64,000 bases of DNA from Cupriavidus yeoncheonensis (GTDB taxonomy: Bacteria; Pseudomonadota; Gammaproteobacteria; Burkholderiales; Burkholderiaceae), in contig NZ_CAJPUY010000013.1 of assembly GCF_905397275.1 (NCBI RefSeq), positions 169,354 through 233,353 on the forward strand, in the 5' to 3' direction. Both the position numbers and the translations under genes were made by a program. The stretch's first letter is position 1; each line of letters starts with the position of its first letter. The notes beneath the pieces were generated by a model. It had not been told where the DNA came from, did no database searches, and was given only the letters and a program-made list of their open reading frames with translations. This document shows positions 1-9,479 of the stretch, piece by piece.

Positions 1-2
1 AG

Positions 3-134
3 CTCAAGTCGGTGGAAGATCCGTACATGGACTTTGGCTCGGGACAGTTCATCTGGCGCCTGTCGGACGACGCCGAGCATGGCTACGTCGCCGCCAGCGA
101 CAGCCGGCGCGACGGACAAGCCGTCGGCTACTGA
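3..134 (+). CDS. C-terminal fragment of an unidentified protein
   Basis: An open frame enters from the left edge and ends at TGA 132-134, giving the last 43 residues of a protein. The tail contains FGSGQFIWRLSDD and ends ASDSRRDGQAVGY. No signal, membrane segment or family motif can be recognised in so short a piece. Codon use is GC-rich like its neighbours, which supports it as real coding sequence. I do not assign a function; the upstream sequence would be needed. Confidence 0.5.
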   Translation, partial: LKSVEDPYMDFGSGQFIWRLSDDAEHGYVAASDSRRDGQAVGY

Positions 135-265
135 CCGCCGTCCCCGCGACGGCAAAAACCATCGCCGCCGGCGGGAACTGGCCCGCCGGACGGCAGCGAA
201 ACTGTCCATGGCACCGCGATGGCGGGCGGCTACACTGTGGTGCAATCCCGCCTGCAGAGACCACC

Positions 266-1126
266 ATGACCACCTACGCGTTTCGCCTGCTCAACGTCTT
301 CGCCGAATCCACGTTTGGCGGCAATCCGCTGTGCGTCTTCGAGGATGCCCGCGGCATGGACGACGCCACCATGCAAGCGCTGGCGCTGCAGTTCAACCTG
401 TCCGAAACCACCTTCATCCTGCCTTCGGAGCGTGCGCATGCGCAGGTACGGATCTTTACACCCGGCTACGAAATGCGCTTTGCGGGGCATCCCACGCTCG
501 GCACCGCGCACGTGGTGCGAGACCTGGCCGCGAGTGGCGACCGGCTGACGCTCGAATTCAAGGCTGGCGTCGTGCCGGTCGAGGCCAGCGGCGATGTCTG
601 GACCTTTACGGCCCCGCACGCCGGCCCGCCGAAGACCGCTGCGGTCAACCTGCCCGATGCGGAAATGGCGGCACTGCTCGGACTGGAAGCGCACGACCTG
701 CTGGCCTCGCCGATGTGGGTCGATACCGGTGCGGACCAGTTGCTGGTCGGGGTCCGCAGCACGGACGCCGTGCAGCGGGCCCGGCCGGACACGGCACGGC
801 TGGAGCAATGGCCGCAGAGCAGCCTGGGCCGCAAGACCGCCTATGTGTTTGCCTTTGATCCAACCCGGCCGGGCCGCGTGCTCGCGCGGTATTTCTTCAG
901 CAAGCAAGGGGGCGGGGTGGCGGAAGACCCGGGCACCGGGTCCGCGTGCGCCAATCTCGGCGGATGGCTGCTGGCCAATGCGCACGTGCTGCCCGCCGAG
1001 TACGAAGTCGACCAGGGTGCCTCCGTCGACCGCCCCTGTACATTGCGGCTGGCCGTGACCGCGGCGGGCGCGATCCGTGTCGGCGGGCGCGTGATCGAAA
1101 TCGGCCGCGGCACGGTCACGCTGTAA
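266..1126 (+). CDS. PhzF family isomerase/epimerase-like protein
   Basis: This 286-residue protein has the PhzF fold signatures. GGNPL lies near residues 18-22, LSETTF at 45-50 carries the glutamate (E47) that aligns with the catalytic Glu of PhzF, FAGHPTLGT lies at 72-80, and EDPGTGSA is in the second half. The length matches the family (about 260-300 residues). PhzF itself isomerises a phenazine precursor, but no other phenazine gene is nearby, so this is one of the many stand-alone homologues with unknown substrate. The start ATG follows a short untranslated stretch and directly begins the conserved beta strand. It is followed 29 bp later by an FMN-binding protein gene on the same strand. 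Confidence 0.85.
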   Translation: MTTYAFRLLNVFAESTFGGNPLCVFEDARGMDDATMQALALQFNLSETTFILPSERAHAQVRIFTPGYEMRFAGHPTLGTAHVVRDLAASGDRLTLEFKAGVVPVEASGDVWTFTAPHAGPPKTAAVNLPDAEMAALLGLEAHDLLASPMWVDTGADQLLVGVRSTDAVQRARPDTARLEQWPQSSLGRKTAYVFAFDPTRPGRVLARYFFSKQGGGVAEDPGTGSACANLGGWLLANAHVLPAEYEVDQGASVDRPCTLRLAVTAAGAIRVGGRVIEIGRGTVTL

Positions 1127-1155
1127 CGCGAGCCCACTCCTTCTAGATCGTCCCC

Positions 1156-1773
1156 ATGGATCCGCACACCATCGCCACGCTCGCTGAACTCGAAGCGCTG
1201 TATGCCCGGCCGGCCGCGCCATCCCTTGCCAAGGAGGTCGACTACCTGCATCCGCACTACCGCGCCTTTGTCGAAGCGGCGCCGCTGTGCCTGCTTTCGA
1301 CGGTCGGCAAGGACGTTGCGGAGTGCTCGCCGCGCGGCGACGCGCCCGGCTTCGTCCAGGTGCTGGACGAACGCACGCTGCTGATGCCCGACCGCCGCGG
1401 CAACAACCGCATCGACAGCCTGCGCAATATCGTCGCCGACCCGCGCGTGGGATTGCTGTTCCTGATCCCGGGCATCAACGAGACACTGCGCATCAACGGC
1501 ACGGCGCGGATATCGGTCGCCCCGGACTTGCTTGCCCGGTGCGAGGTCGAGGGCAAGACCCCCGTGTCGGTACTGGTCATCCACGTCCAGGCCGTGTTCT
1601 TCCAGTGCGCCCGCGCGCTGCTGCGTTCGAGGGTGTGGGACGCCGGTTCCCGGCGTCCGCGCAACAGCCTGCCCAGCAATGGCGAGATCCTGGCCGCGCT
1701 GAGCCGCAACGCGATCGACGGGGAAGCCTACGACCGCGAACTGCCCGAGCGGCTGCGCACCACGCTCTACTAG
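1156..1773 (+). CDS. Pyridoxamine-5-phosphate-oxidase-like FMN-binding protein
   Basis: A 205-residue protein of the PPOX-like split-barrel superfamily. The core includes LCLLSTVGKDVAECSPRG near residues 47-64 and the stretch LLMPDRRGNNRIDSLRNI near 75-92, which is typical of the FMN-binding MSMEG_1061-like subgroup. Such proteins usually bind FMN or a related flavin and reduce or sense small molecules; the substrate cannot be read from sequence. It may be co-transcribed with the PhzF-like gene upstream. It is convergent with the CoA-transferase gene, with only about 25 bp between stops. Confidence 0.75.
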   Translation: MDPHTIATLAELEALYARPAAPSLAKEVDYLHPHYRAFVEAAPLCLLSTVGKDVAECSPRGDAPGFVQVLDERTLLMPDRRGNNRIDSLRNIVADPRVGLLFLIPGINETLRINGTARISVAPDLLARCEVEGKTPVSVLVIHVQAVFFQCARALLRSRVWDAGSRRPRNSLPSNGEILAALSRNAIDGEAYDRELPERLRTTLY

Positions 1774-1798
1774 GAGCGGATCGGCGCCTGACTGAGCA

Positions 1799-3253
1799 TT
1801 AGCCGCGCGGCATCCACTCCGGCACGTGGGTGCCGAGCGGTTCCGATGGCAGTGCCCAATGGGCCGGCGTCTCCGACAACCGCGCCGCATGCCGCACCAC
1901 GGTCAGCATGCCGAAGCCCGAGGGCAAGACCTCCAGCAGGTCGGCCACGTCATCGATCTTTTGTTCGGGCTCCTGCAACCCGGCCGGCACTCGGCCCAGG
2001 CTCCGCAACCACTGCCCGACCTGTGCCAGCGACACCCGCACGTGCCAGCTGCCGCCCTCGGTGGCGCGCCGGTGCAGCGCCGCCATGGCGCCGAACGCGA
2101 GCAGATAGCCGGCTGCGTGGTCGAGCACCTGGGCCGGCAACGGATGTGGCGCATCCTCCCCGGCAGCGTGGGCCTCGGCATGGTTGAAACCCGTGGCCGT
2201 CTGCACCAGCGAATCGAATCCCCGTTTGCCCGACCATGGGCCGACATGGCCATAGGCACTCAGCGACACATAGACGAGGCCAGGCCGTGCACGCGCCGCC
2301 GCCTCCGGGCCAACGCCGAGTTCCGCGAGGCCGCCGGGCCGGTAGCCCTGGATCATGACGTCAGCGCCGTGCAGCAGCTTGTGCAGCGTGCGCTTGTCGT
2401 CGGGATCGCGCAGGTCGAGCTCGCAGTTGCGCTTGCCGCGGCCGGTATCGATGACCAGCGGCGCAATCGACGGCAGGTGTGCCGCCGTGACCAGCAGTAC
2501 GTCGGCGCCATGTGCCGCCAGCGTGCGCCCGGCCACCGGGCCCGCAATGATCCGCGTGAAATCGAGGACCCGGACCCCGGAAAGCGGCCGGCTTTCGGCC
2601 GAAGACAGCGCGGGAAGCGCGGGCAGTGGCTGGGGCGGCGCTTCGCCGATCCGCTCCAGCGTCACCGGCGGCAGCCCGCGCAACGCCTCGGCCTGCGGGT
2701 GCCGGTCCCATTCATCGAAGCTGCGCATGGCCGCGACCACCAGGCCGGCATCGGAAGCCGTGGCTTCGAACGCCTCGGCTTCCCACTTGCCTAGCGCCGC
2801 CTGCACGGCGGCCTTGTCGTGGGCGCAGCCGAGCAGGCGCAGCACGCCGTCGCGGTGGTGCGGGAAATTGGTATGCAGCCGGACCCAGCAGCCATCGCCG
2901 CAGCGGTAGACGCCGGCGATCCTGTCCCACAACTCCGGCGCCGGGCCACCGTCCACGCGCAGGTAGCGTTCGCTGCGGAACTCGGTGATGGCGTGGCGCA
3001 TGTCCACGGCCACCTGCTGCCAGCGTCCGGTGCGCTGCTGCCAAAGCGCCGCAGCGGCCAGGGCCGAGGCTGCCAGGCTGGCCTGCGCCGCGGTGCCGAC
3101 GGCAAAGCTGGACGGAAGCACCGGATCGGCGCCCGTCAGATCAAGGTGGCCCAGCGCTTCGGCAGGCAGCCCGGCGCCTTGCCACAAGGCGGCGGCGACA
3201 CTGGCGGGAGCGGCGGAAGCGGAAGCGGAAGCGGTATCGAGACTGGCAGTCAT
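1799..3253 (-). CDS. CoA-transferase family III (CaiB/BaiF-like)
   Basis: A 484-residue protein. The C-terminal half, from about residue 225, carries the family III core: [15 protein letters not shown], then [40 protein letters not shown] and [13 protein letters not shown]. The Asp in the last motif aligns with the catalytic aspartate that forms the acyl anhydride in formyl-CoA transferase. The N-terminal 200 residues are also family-III-like but degenerate, so the protein resembles a fused two-domain form. It would move CoA between carboxylic acids; the acid is unknown. It is divergent from glnS. The Ala/Ser/Glu-rich first 30 residues leave the exact start uncertain. Confidence 0.8.
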   Translation of the reverse strand: MTASLDTASASASAAPASVAAALWQGAGLPAEALGHLDLTGADPVLPSSFAVGTAAQASLAASALAAAALWQQRTGRWQQVAVDMRHAITEFRSERYLRVDGGPAPELWDRIAGVYRCGDGCWVRLHTNFPHHRDGVLRLLGCAHDKAAVQAALGKWEAEAFEATASDAGLVVAAMRSFDEWDRHPQAEALRGLPPVTLERIGEAPPQPLPALPALSSAESRPLSGVRVLDFTRIIAGPVAGRTLAAHGADVLLVTAAHLPSIAPLVIDTGRGKRNCELDLRDPDDKRTLHKLLHGADVMIQGYRPGGLAELGVGPEAAARARPGLVYVSLSAYGHVGPWSGKRGFDSLVQTATGFNHAEAHAAGEDAPHPLPAQVLDHAAGYLLAFGAMAALHRRATEGGSWHVRVSLAQVGQWLRSLGRVPAGLQEPEQKIDDVADLLEVLPSGFGMLTVVRHAARLSETPAHWALPSEPLGTHVPEWMPRG

Positions 3254-3507
3254 GGCGGCAAACCCCGAAAAAATGGCGGATGGCGCGAGGCCAGCCGGCC
3301 GGTGAACGTTCGGCCTCCATGCTACCCCCGGACGTCACTTTCGGCTGCCTCGGCGTGCCGGCCGGACAGCCCCGGACACAAAAGCGGGCACAAATCCGCC
3401 ATGCTCGCGCCGAGTGGCGCCGCTGGCACGGTAAAATCACGAAATTGGCAATCCGCCACGCAACACTGAAGACCAAGCGGTCCATCCAGCCGCCAAACGG
3501 CGCCACC

Positions 3508-5268
3508 ATGAGCCACGACAACAAGCCTACCGACAGCACGCCCGCCTCGCCCGCAGCCTCCAACTTTCTGCGGAGCATCATCGACCAGGACCTCGCCGCC
3601 GGCACCTACGCCGGCCGCCAGGACAGCCAGGGCGAACCGCTGCCGACCGTCATCACCCGTTTCCCGCCGGAGCCCAACGGCTATCTGCATATCGGCCACG
3701 CCAAGAGCATCTGCCTGAACTTCGGCCTGGCCCGCGACTACGGCGGCCGTTGCCACCTGCGCTTCGATGACACCAACCCGGTCAAGGAAGACACCGAATA
3801 CGTCGACTCGATCATCGACGCGGTGCACTGGCTGGGCTTCTCCTGGGACAACAAGACCCCGGGCGGCCAGCCGCACCTGCACTATGCAAGCGACTACTTC
3901 GATCAGCTCTACGCGTTCGCCGAGAAGCTGATCGAGCGCGGCGCCGCCTACATCGACAGCCAGAGCGCCGAGCAGATGGCCGCCAACCGCGGCAATTTCT
4001 CCGAGCCGGGCAAGCCTTCGCCGTTCCGCGACCGCAGCGTCGAGGAAAACCTGCAGCTGTTCCGCGACATGCGCGACGGCAAGTACAAGGACGGCGAGCA
4101 CGTGCTGCGCGCGAAGATCGACATGGCCGCGCCGAACATCGTCATGCGCGACCCGGTGCTGTACCGCATCCGCCATGCGCACCACCACCGCACGGGCGAC
4201 AAGTGGTGCATCTACCCGATGTACGACTTCACGCACTGCATTTCGGATGCGATCGAGAACATCTCGCATTCGCTGTGCACGCTGGAGTTCGAGAACAACC
4301 GCCCGCTGTACGACTGGGTGCTCGAGCATCTGCGCGACTGCGGCGTGTTCCGCGATCCGCTGCCGCACCAGTATGAATTCGCGCGCCTGAACCTGACCTA
4401 CGCCATCACCAGCAAGCGCAAGCTCAAGCAGCTCGTGGACGAGCAGCGCGTGGACGGCTGGGACGATCCGCGCATGCCGACCATCGTCGGTATCCGCCGC
4501 CGCGGCTATACGCCGGAATCGATCCAGCTGTTCTGCGACCGCGTCGGCGTGGCCAAGGCCGACAGCTGGATCGACATGAGCACGCTCGAAGGCTCGGTGC
4601 GCGATGACCTGGACGGACTCGCCGCACGCGGCGTGGCCGTGCTCGACCCGCTCAAGCTGATCCTGGACAACTACCCCGAAGGCCAGACCGAGGAATGCTC
4701 GGCGCCCGTCCACCCGAAGAAGCCGGAACTGGGCAAGCGCGTGTTCCCGATCTCGCGCGAGCTGTGGATCGAGCGCGAGGACTTCAACGAGAACCCGCCG
4801 AAGGGCTATTTCCGCCTGTTCCCGGGCAACAAGGTGCGCCTGAAGTACGGCTACGTGATCGAGTGCACCGGGGTGGACAAGGACGCCGACGGCAACGTCG
4901 TGGCCGTGCATGCCAACTACCTGCCGGACACCAAGAGCGGTACGCCGGGCGCGGACAGCGTCAAGGTCAAGGGCGTGATCCACTGGGTCAGCGCCGCAGC
5001 CGCCTATGAGTGCGAAGTGCGCCTGTACGACCGCCTGTTCAACGACCCGAACCCGGATGCCGGCGGCAAGAACTTCCTGGAAGCGCTGAACCCGCACTCG
5101 AAGAAGGTCGTCACCGCCTACCTGGAGCCGAGCCTGCGCGACGCCAAATCGGAAGACCGTTTCCAGTTCGAGCGCCACGGCTACTTCGTCGCCGACCGCA
5201 TCGATTCGCAGCCGGGCAAGCCAGTCTTCAACCGCATCGTCGGGCTGAAAGACAGCTGGGGCAAGTGA
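3508..5268 (+). CDS. glnS: Glutamine--tRNA ligase
   Basis: GlnS charges tRNA-Gln with glutamine in the cytoplasm. The 586-residue product has the class I signature [15 protein letters not shown] (HIGH at residues 61-64), followed by RFDDTNP and the KMSKS-like TSKRKL near residue 301. It ends with the GlnRS-type anticodon-binding beta barrels. Length is normal for a bacterial GlnRS with a short N-terminal extension. I chose ATG 3508 because the frame is open further upstream (to 3280) but that part has no conserved features. Its TGA shares one base with the ATG of the S4-domain gene, suggesting translational coupling. Confidence 0.97.
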   Translation: MSHDNKPTDSTPASPAASNFLRSIIDQDLAAGTYAGRQDSQGEPLPTVITRFPPEPNGYLHIGHAKSICLNFGLARDYGGRCHLRFDDTNPVKEDTEYVDSIIDAVHWLGFSWDNKTPGGQPHLHYASDYFDQLYAFAEKLIERGAAYIDSQSAEQMAANRGNFSEPGKPSPFRDRSVEENLQLFRDMRDGKYKDGEHVLRAKIDMAAPNIVMRDPVLYRIRHAHHHRTGDKWCIYPMYDFTHCISDAIENISHSLCTLEFENNRPLYDWVLEHLRDCGVFRDPLPHQYEFARLNLTYAITSKRKLKQLVDEQRVDGWDDPRMPTIVGIRRRGYTPESIQLFCDRVGVAKADSWIDMSTLEGSVRDDLDGLAARGVAVLDPLKLILDNYPEGQTEECSAPVHPKKPELGKRVFPISRELWIEREDFNENPPKGYFRLFPGNKVRLKYGYVIECTGVDKDADGNVVAVHANYLPDTKSGTPGADSVKVKGVIHWVSAAAAYECEVRLYDRLFNDPNPDAGGKNFLEALNPHSKKVVTAYLEPSLRDAKSEDRFQFERHGYFVADRIDSQPGKPVFNRIVGLKDSWGK

Positions 5269-5510
5269 TGGCAAAGGCAGGCAAGTCACAGGTGCAGGTC
5301 ATTACGTTCCCGCTCGATCGCGAGTTCATCGCGCTCAATGACCTGCTCAAGCTGGCGGGCGTCTGCGACAGTGGCGGCGCCGGCAAGGCGCTGGTCGCTG
5401 CCGGCGAGGTCTCGGTGGACGGCGAGCCCGAATCGCGCAAGACTGCGAAGATTCGCGCCGGCCAGGTGGTCAGCCTGTCCGGGATCGACATCCGGGTGGT
5501 CGCGGCCTGA
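5268..5510 (+). CDS. Small S4-domain RNA-binding protein (YbcJ-like)
   Basis: An 80-residue protein made of little more than an S4 fold: LNDLLKLAGVCDSGGAGKALVAAG followed by VSVDGEPESRKTAKI, the loop that contacts RNA in S4 proteins. E. coli YbcJ is of the same size and type. The substrate RNA is unknown. The ATG overlaps the last base of the glnS stop codon, so the gene is almost certainly translated from the glnS transcript; a link to translation or RNA metabolism is inference from this context. Confidence 0.85.
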   Translation: MAKAGKSQVQVITFPLDREFIALNDLLKLAGVCDSGGAGKALVAAGEVSVDGEPESRKTAKIRAGQVVSLSGIDIRVVAA

Positions 5511-5569
5511 CGGCTGGCGGTCGGGAACTCGGCCGCTGCGAAGATTCAGCTTCACCGAAGGACGAAACC

Positions 5570-5956
5570 ATGCCGATCGCATTCTGGTGTGTCCTCGTGG
5601 CAGGCATCCTGCCCGTGGCGACCGTGGCCATCGCCAAGGCCGGCGGCAAGGCCTTTGACAACCACGACCCGCGCGGCTGGCTGGAGCGCCAGAGCGGCCG
5701 CGCGCGCCGCGCCGACCTGGCGCACCGGAACCATTTCGAAGCCTTCCCCTTCTTTGCCGCTGCAGTGCTGGTCGCCAGCCACCTGCAGGCGCCCCAGGCG
5801 CGCATCAACGAACTGGCGGTGGTCTTCATCATCGCGCGTGTGCTGTACACAGTGTGCTACCTGACCGACCGCGCCACGCTGCGCACGCTTTGCTGGACCA
5901 TCGGCTTGCTGTCAGTGGTCGGCATCTTCCTGCTGCCGGTCTTCGTGCATAACTAG
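5570..5956 (+). CDS. MAPEG family membrane protein
   Basis: A 128-residue integral membrane protein with about four hydrophobic helices. The central stretch has the MAPEG pattern NHFEAFPFFAAAVL, followed by ARVLYTVCYLTDRATLRTLCW. Eukaryotic MAPEG members handle glutathione and eicosanoids; bacterial ones are mostly uncharacterised, so no reaction is assigned. It begins just downstream of a purine-rich stretch (GAAGGACG) that can act as ribosome binding site. A YceI gene follows after 12 bp on the same strand. Confidence 0.85.
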   Translation: MPIAFWCVLVAGILPVATVAIAKAGGKAFDNHDPRGWLERQSGRARRADLAHRNHFEAFPFFAAAVLVASHLQAPQARINELAVVFIIARVLYTVCYLTDRATLRTLCWTIGLLSVVGIFLLPVFVHN

Positions 5957-5968
5957 GAGCAACCAGCC

Positions 5969-6556
5969 ATGCGCGCGCTTCGCCTTGCGTGGCCGCTGGC
6001 CGTCCTGAGCGCAGCGGCTGTCGCCGCCCCGGTCTCCTACACCGTCGACCCGACGCATACGAGCGTCTACTTCGCCGCCAGCCACTTCGACCGCACCACG
6101 GTACGCGGGCGGTTCGGCAAGATCGACGGGCGGATCGTCTACGACCCCGCCACCGGCGCCGGCGGCATCGACTTCACCGTGGAAACGGCTTCGGTCGACA
6201 GCGGCAATCGCAGTCTGGACGGCGTGCTTCGCTCGCCGCAGTTCCTGGATGCCGCCAATTCCCCCGTGGCCAGGCTACGGGCCGACCGCTTCGTCGTCGA
6301 GAACGGCAAGCTCGTGGCGGTGGAAGGCGAGTTGAGCCTGCTCGGCACGACCCGGCCGCTGAGGCTGGAGGTCGATCGCTTCAGTTGTGGCGAAATCTCG
6401 CTGTTCGGCATCCGTCGCAAGGTCTGCGGCGGTGACTTCCACGCCACTGTGGTGCGCAGCGCCTTCGGCATGACACGCTTCCTGCCGGAAGTGGGCGATA
6501 ACGTAACACTGCAAATCTCGGTCGAGGCATCCCCTGCGGATTCGACTGCGCCATGA
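5969..6556 (+). CDS. YceI family periplasmic lipid-binding-like protein
   Basis: A 195-residue protein with an N-terminal signal peptide (RLAWPLAVLSAAAVAAP) and then the YceI lipocalin-like barrel, opening with YTVDPTHTSVYFAASHFDRT and containing GGIDFTVETASVDSG. YceI proteins are secreted beta barrels that bind long isoprenoid or similar hydrophobic molecules; the ligand here is unknown. The gene starts 12 bp after the MAPEG gene, preceded by AGGAG, so the two are likely one transcript. Confidence 0.88.
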   Translation: MRALRLAWPLAVLSAAAVAAPVSYTVDPTHTSVYFAASHFDRTTVRGRFGKIDGRIVYDPATGAGGIDFTVETASVDSGNRSLDGVLRSPQFLDAANSPVARLRADRFVVENGKLVAVEGELSLLGTTRPLRLEVDRFSCGEISLFGIRRKVCGGDFHATVVRSAFGMTRFLPEVGDNVTLQISVEASPADSTAP

Positions 6557-6666
6557 CGGCATCCGATCACCTTTACGGCAGGATTCTTTTGTAGAATCAG
6601 CGGTTAGCTTCCCCACAATTGCCTGCCGCGCGTCGCATTCAGCGTGCCGGCGACGCGAGACAGACA

Positions 6667-6975
6667 ATGATCGATATCCACTCCGGCGACATCGTGGCCG
6701 CCGCGCTGGCGGCGTCCGGTGCCTGCCTGCTGTGTGCCATCCCCCTCGAATTCCTGCGGCGTTTCCCGCTCTGGGCCGTGCGCACCTATGGGCGCGGCGC
6801 GCTGCTGCTGCCGTTCCTGGCCATGACGGTCGGAACCTGGCTGTTCCGCCTCACGCTGGCAGGCCAGCTCGACAGCCCGGCAGGGAATGCCATGGTGGTC
6901 GCGGCAGCCTTCCTGACGACGGTGCTGATGTCGGCGCTGCTGCGCTTCTATCTCAGCGACTACCGCAAACGCTGA
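6667..6975 (+). CDS. Small membrane protein of unknown function
   Basis: A 102-residue protein with three probable transmembrane segments (around residues 10-27, 43-60 and 75-93), ending in a basic tail YLSDYRKR that should sit in the cytoplasm. I recognise no family. ATG 6667 is preferred; an upstream in-frame start at 6619 would add 16 polar residues without conserved features. A possible -10-like TAGAAT lies upstream near 6592. It sits alone between yceI and yaeQ. Confidence 0.6.
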   Translation: MIDIHSGDIVAAALAASGACLLCAIPLEFLRRFPLWAVRTYGRGALLLPFLAMTVGTWLFRLTLAGQLDSPAGNAMVVAAAFLTTVLMSALLRFYLSDYRKR

Positions 6976-7101
6976 CACCCTCCGGCTGGCCAGGCGCCAG
7001 CCCGCCCGCGCCGGAGTCGGGGCCGGTCATATGGCCGGCCGCCCGAATCACGTATGATGCGGCCTTTCGCGTCGCACGACGCGTGCCGCCCACCTTTCTC
7101 C

Positions 7102-7650
7102 ATGGCGCTCAAATCCACCATTTTCAAAGCCGAACTGGCCGTTTCCGACATGGACAGGCCGTACTACGGCAGCCATACCCTGACCATCGCCCAGCACCCG
7201 TCCGAGAACGACGCGCGCATGATGGTGCGCCTGCTTGCCTTTGCCTGCGAGGCGAGCGAAACCCTCGCCTTCACGCGCGGCCTGGACGAACCCGACGAAC
7301 CCGACCTGTGGGACCGCAAGCTGACCGGTGACATCGAGCACTGGGTGGAACTCGGCCAACCCGACGAATCACGCCTGAAGCGCGCGGCCGCCCGCTCGGA
7401 TCGCGTCACGGTCTATGCCTACAACGGCGCCAGCGCGCGCGAGTGGTGGAAGGGCATGGCCGGCAAGGCTGGCAAGCTGCGCAATGTGACGATCTACAAT
7501 GTGCCGACTGACGCTGTCGACGCGCTGGCCGGGCTGGCGCAACGCGCCATGCGCCTGTCCGTGACGATCCAGGACGGCGAAATCTGGGTCAGCGACGATG
7601 ACCGCAATGTGCAACTGACGCTGGACGTGCTCCAGCGCGCCGCAAGCTGA
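7102..7650 (+). CDS. yaeQ: YaeQ family protein
   Basis: A 182-residue protein that begins with the YaeQ-typical [19 protein letters not shown] and continues with [19 protein letters not shown] and [11 protein letters not shown]. YaeQ structures show a fold related to PD-(D/E)XK nucleases, but the cellular role is unresolved. Length agrees with the family (about 180). The longer open frame from 7054 is rejected because the family starts at MALKS. It is followed by a separate FKBP gene after 86 bp. Confidence 0.9.
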   Translation: MALKSTIFKAELAVSDMDRPYYGSHTLTIAQHPSENDARMMVRLLAFACEASETLAFTRGLDEPDEPDLWDRKLTGDIEHWVELGQPDESRLKRAAARSDRVTVYAYNGASAREWWKGMAGKAGKLRNVTIYNVPTDAVDALAGLAQRAMRLSVTIQDGEIWVSDDDRNVQLTLDVLQRAAS

Positions 7651-7736
7651 ACAGGCCCGGGACGCACCGCGCACTGGCCTGCCCCGCTCCCCCGCTCCAA
7701 CCGCATTTTTTTGCACCAACCGGAAGGAATAACACC

Positions 7737-8084
7737 ATGCAAACCACCCCATCTGGCCTGCAGTACGAAGACACCACCGTCGGTTCCGGCGCCGAAGCCG
7801 TTGCCGGCAAGCACGTTACCGTGCACTACACCGGCTGGCTGTACGAAAACGGCCAGGCCGGCCGCAAGTTCGATTCGAGCAAGGACCGCAACGATCCGTT
7901 CGTGTTCCCGCTGGGCGCCGGTCATGTCATCCGCGGCTGGGATGAAGGCGTGCAGGGCATGAAGGTCGGCGGCGTGCGCCGCCTGGTGATCCCGGCCGAC
8001 CTAGGCTACGGTGCGCGCGGCGCCGGCGGCGTGATTCCGCCCAACGCCACGCTGCTGTTCGAAGTGGAACTGCTGGCCATCTGA
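7737..8084 (+). CDS. FKBP-type peptidyl-prolyl cis-trans isomerase
   Basis: A 115-residue single-domain FKBP with no signal peptide, so cytoplasmic. It shows [63 protein letters not shown] (given here as conserved landmarks Y, F, D, V, I and W of the FK506 pocket) and ends [10 protein letters not shown]. It catalyses prolyl isomerisation during folding. Size and completeness of the pocket suggest an active enzyme. It is convergent with an uncharacterised gene 45 bp downstream. Confidence 0.93.
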   Translation: MQTTPSGLQYEDTTVGSGAEAVAGKHVTVHYTGWLYENGQAGRKFDSSKDRNDPFVFPLGAGHVIRGWDEGVQGMKVGGVRRLVIPADLGYGARGAGGVIPPNATLLFEVELLAI

Positions 8085-8129
8085 CGCCAGTGCCGAGGCG
8101 GGCGCTGCCCGCCTCGCTGGTGGATGGAC

Positions 8130-8450
8130 TCAGAAACCGATGGCGGCATTGCCGACATCGACACGGACCTTGTCGCGGTCCAGCAGGCGAGCCGCATGGC
8201 GGGCATAGTCCTGTGCCCAGGCGGTATCGCCGGCAAAGCGCGACTCCCCTGAAAATTTGGCCACGTTCAGGATCTTGTCGATCACGAGCACCTTGCCGAC
8301 CGGGCTCGACGCCTGGCAGTCCAGCTCGGTGTACTCCTTGTCGAACCAGCGCCACGCCGCCTCTTCCCCGACTGCTGCCAGTTCCGCCTGGCCGATCGAG
8401 AATTCGAACTCCTTGCCGTTGCCGAACACCACCGTAAGCGTACGCGCCAT
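8130..8450 (-). CDS. Conserved-looking hypothetical protein, 106 aa
   Basis: A 106-residue soluble protein beginning MARTLTVVFGNGKEFEF. It has no signal peptide or membrane helix. The mixed pattern of short beta strands then an amphipathic C-terminal helix (AQDYARHAARLLDRDKV) suggests a small folded domain. I recognise no family. Start at 8450 is preferred over the longer frame from 8495 because the region before MARTL is unlike protein. It is convergent with the FKBP gene and divergent from chaC. Confidence 0.6.
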   Translation of the reverse strand: MARTLTVVFGNGKEFEFSIGQAELAAVGEEAAWRWFDKEYTELDCQASSPVGKVLVIDKILNVAKFSGESRFAGDTAWAQDYARHAARLLDRDKVRVDVGNAAIGF

Positions 8451-8674
8451 TGCCGGTTCTCCAAGGTCGGGATGATGCCGCCATTGTAAGGACAAGGTGG
8501 CAGCCTGGGCCAGCCCGGACAGCCTGAAGACGCGCCGGCCTGATCGCGGACAAGGCGGCCGTTGCGGACCGAGCGTTGCCTGGCGCCCACACCCATGCCT
8601 GCCAGCGACGCAATATGACGGCCATGCCGCTTCCTGTCCCCGCCCGTTGGCCGACTTTGCATTATGCTGGCAAC

Positions 8675-9463
8675 ATGGCCATCACCCGACAGGACCTCGA
8701 AACGGATCGGCTGCGCGCCTCGCTGTGCAGCACGCCGGTCGCGTCCGCCCTGTTGCCCGTGGAAGCCTTCGAGCGCTCCCTGCGCGACGCGCTGGCCAGC
8801 CGCCCCGACGACTGCGCGCTGCGTGGCGATGTCTGGGTGTTCGGCTACGGCTCGCTGATCTGGAACCCGATGGTGGTGCATACCGAGCGCCAGCGCGCCA
8901 CCGTGCATGGCTACCATCGCGGCTTCTACCTTTACTCCCGCATCAACCGCGGCACCTGGGACAACCCGGGGCTGGTGCTTGGCCTCGACCGCGGCGGCTG
9001 CTGCCACGGCATGGTGTTCCGCATTCCGAGTCACGTGGTGGAGCAGGAATTCCGGCTGTTGTGGCGCCGCGAGATGCTGACCGGCGCCTATCATCCACGC
9101 TGGCTGCGCATCCGCACCGGCCCGGCCGACGACGCCGGTGGCCGTGAGCAGCGCGCGCTCGCGTTCGTCATGAATCGCGACCACGAAGGCTATGCGGGCC
9201 GCCTGCCCGACGCCAGCGTGGTGGAACGGCTGCGCCATGCCGTCGGCCTCTACGGCCCGGCCCGTGAATACCTGCAGCAGACGCTGCTGGGCCTGGCCAC
9301 CAATGGCGTCGACGACCCCTACCTCGGCCGCCTGTGGCGCCAGCTCCAGGCCCATGACGCCGCCGATGCGGACCACGGCCATGGCGGGCCGGCCCATCCG
9401 TCGCAGCCCGGTGGCGAAGAGGCGCCGTTGCCCGCGCCGGCCAGCCCGCACGAGACCGTCTGA
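8675..9463 (+). CDS. Gamma-glutamylcyclotransferase, ChaC family
   Basis: ChaC enzymes cleave glutathione to 5-oxoproline and Cys-Gly in the cytoplasm. The 262-residue product has the substrate-binding motif VFGYGSLIWNP and, later, LLWRREMLTGAY, whose Glu aligns with the catalytic glutamate of the family. HGMVFRIP and ALAFVMNRDHEGYAG are further family landmarks. The C-terminal 30 residues are low complexity. Start is uncertain: ATG 8675 begins a plausible protein, while in-frame ATGs at 8615 and 8624 would add residues with no conserved content. The ankyrin gene begins 16 bp downstream. Confidence 0.88.
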   Translation: MAITRQDLETDRLRASLCSTPVASALLPVEAFERSLRDALASRPDDCALRGDVWVFGYGSLIWNPMVVHTERQRATVHGYHRGFYLYSRINRGTWDNPGLVLGLDRGGCCHGMVFRIPSHVVEQEFRLLWRREMLTGAYHPRWLRIRTGPADDAGGREQRALAFVMNRDHEGYAGRLPDASVVERLRHAVGLYGPAREYLQQTLLGLATNGVDDPYLGRLWRQLQAHDAADADHGHGGPAHPSQPGGEEAPLPAPASPHETV

Positions 9464-9479
9464 CCCAGGAGCGAACGCC

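Noticed and set aside
3322..5289. 655-codon open frame antisense to glnS
   Set aside because: It is the complement of a strongly conserved synthetase gene in GC-rich DNA, where antisense frames stay open by codon bias. Its predicted protein is Val/Ala/Arg-rich without domains.
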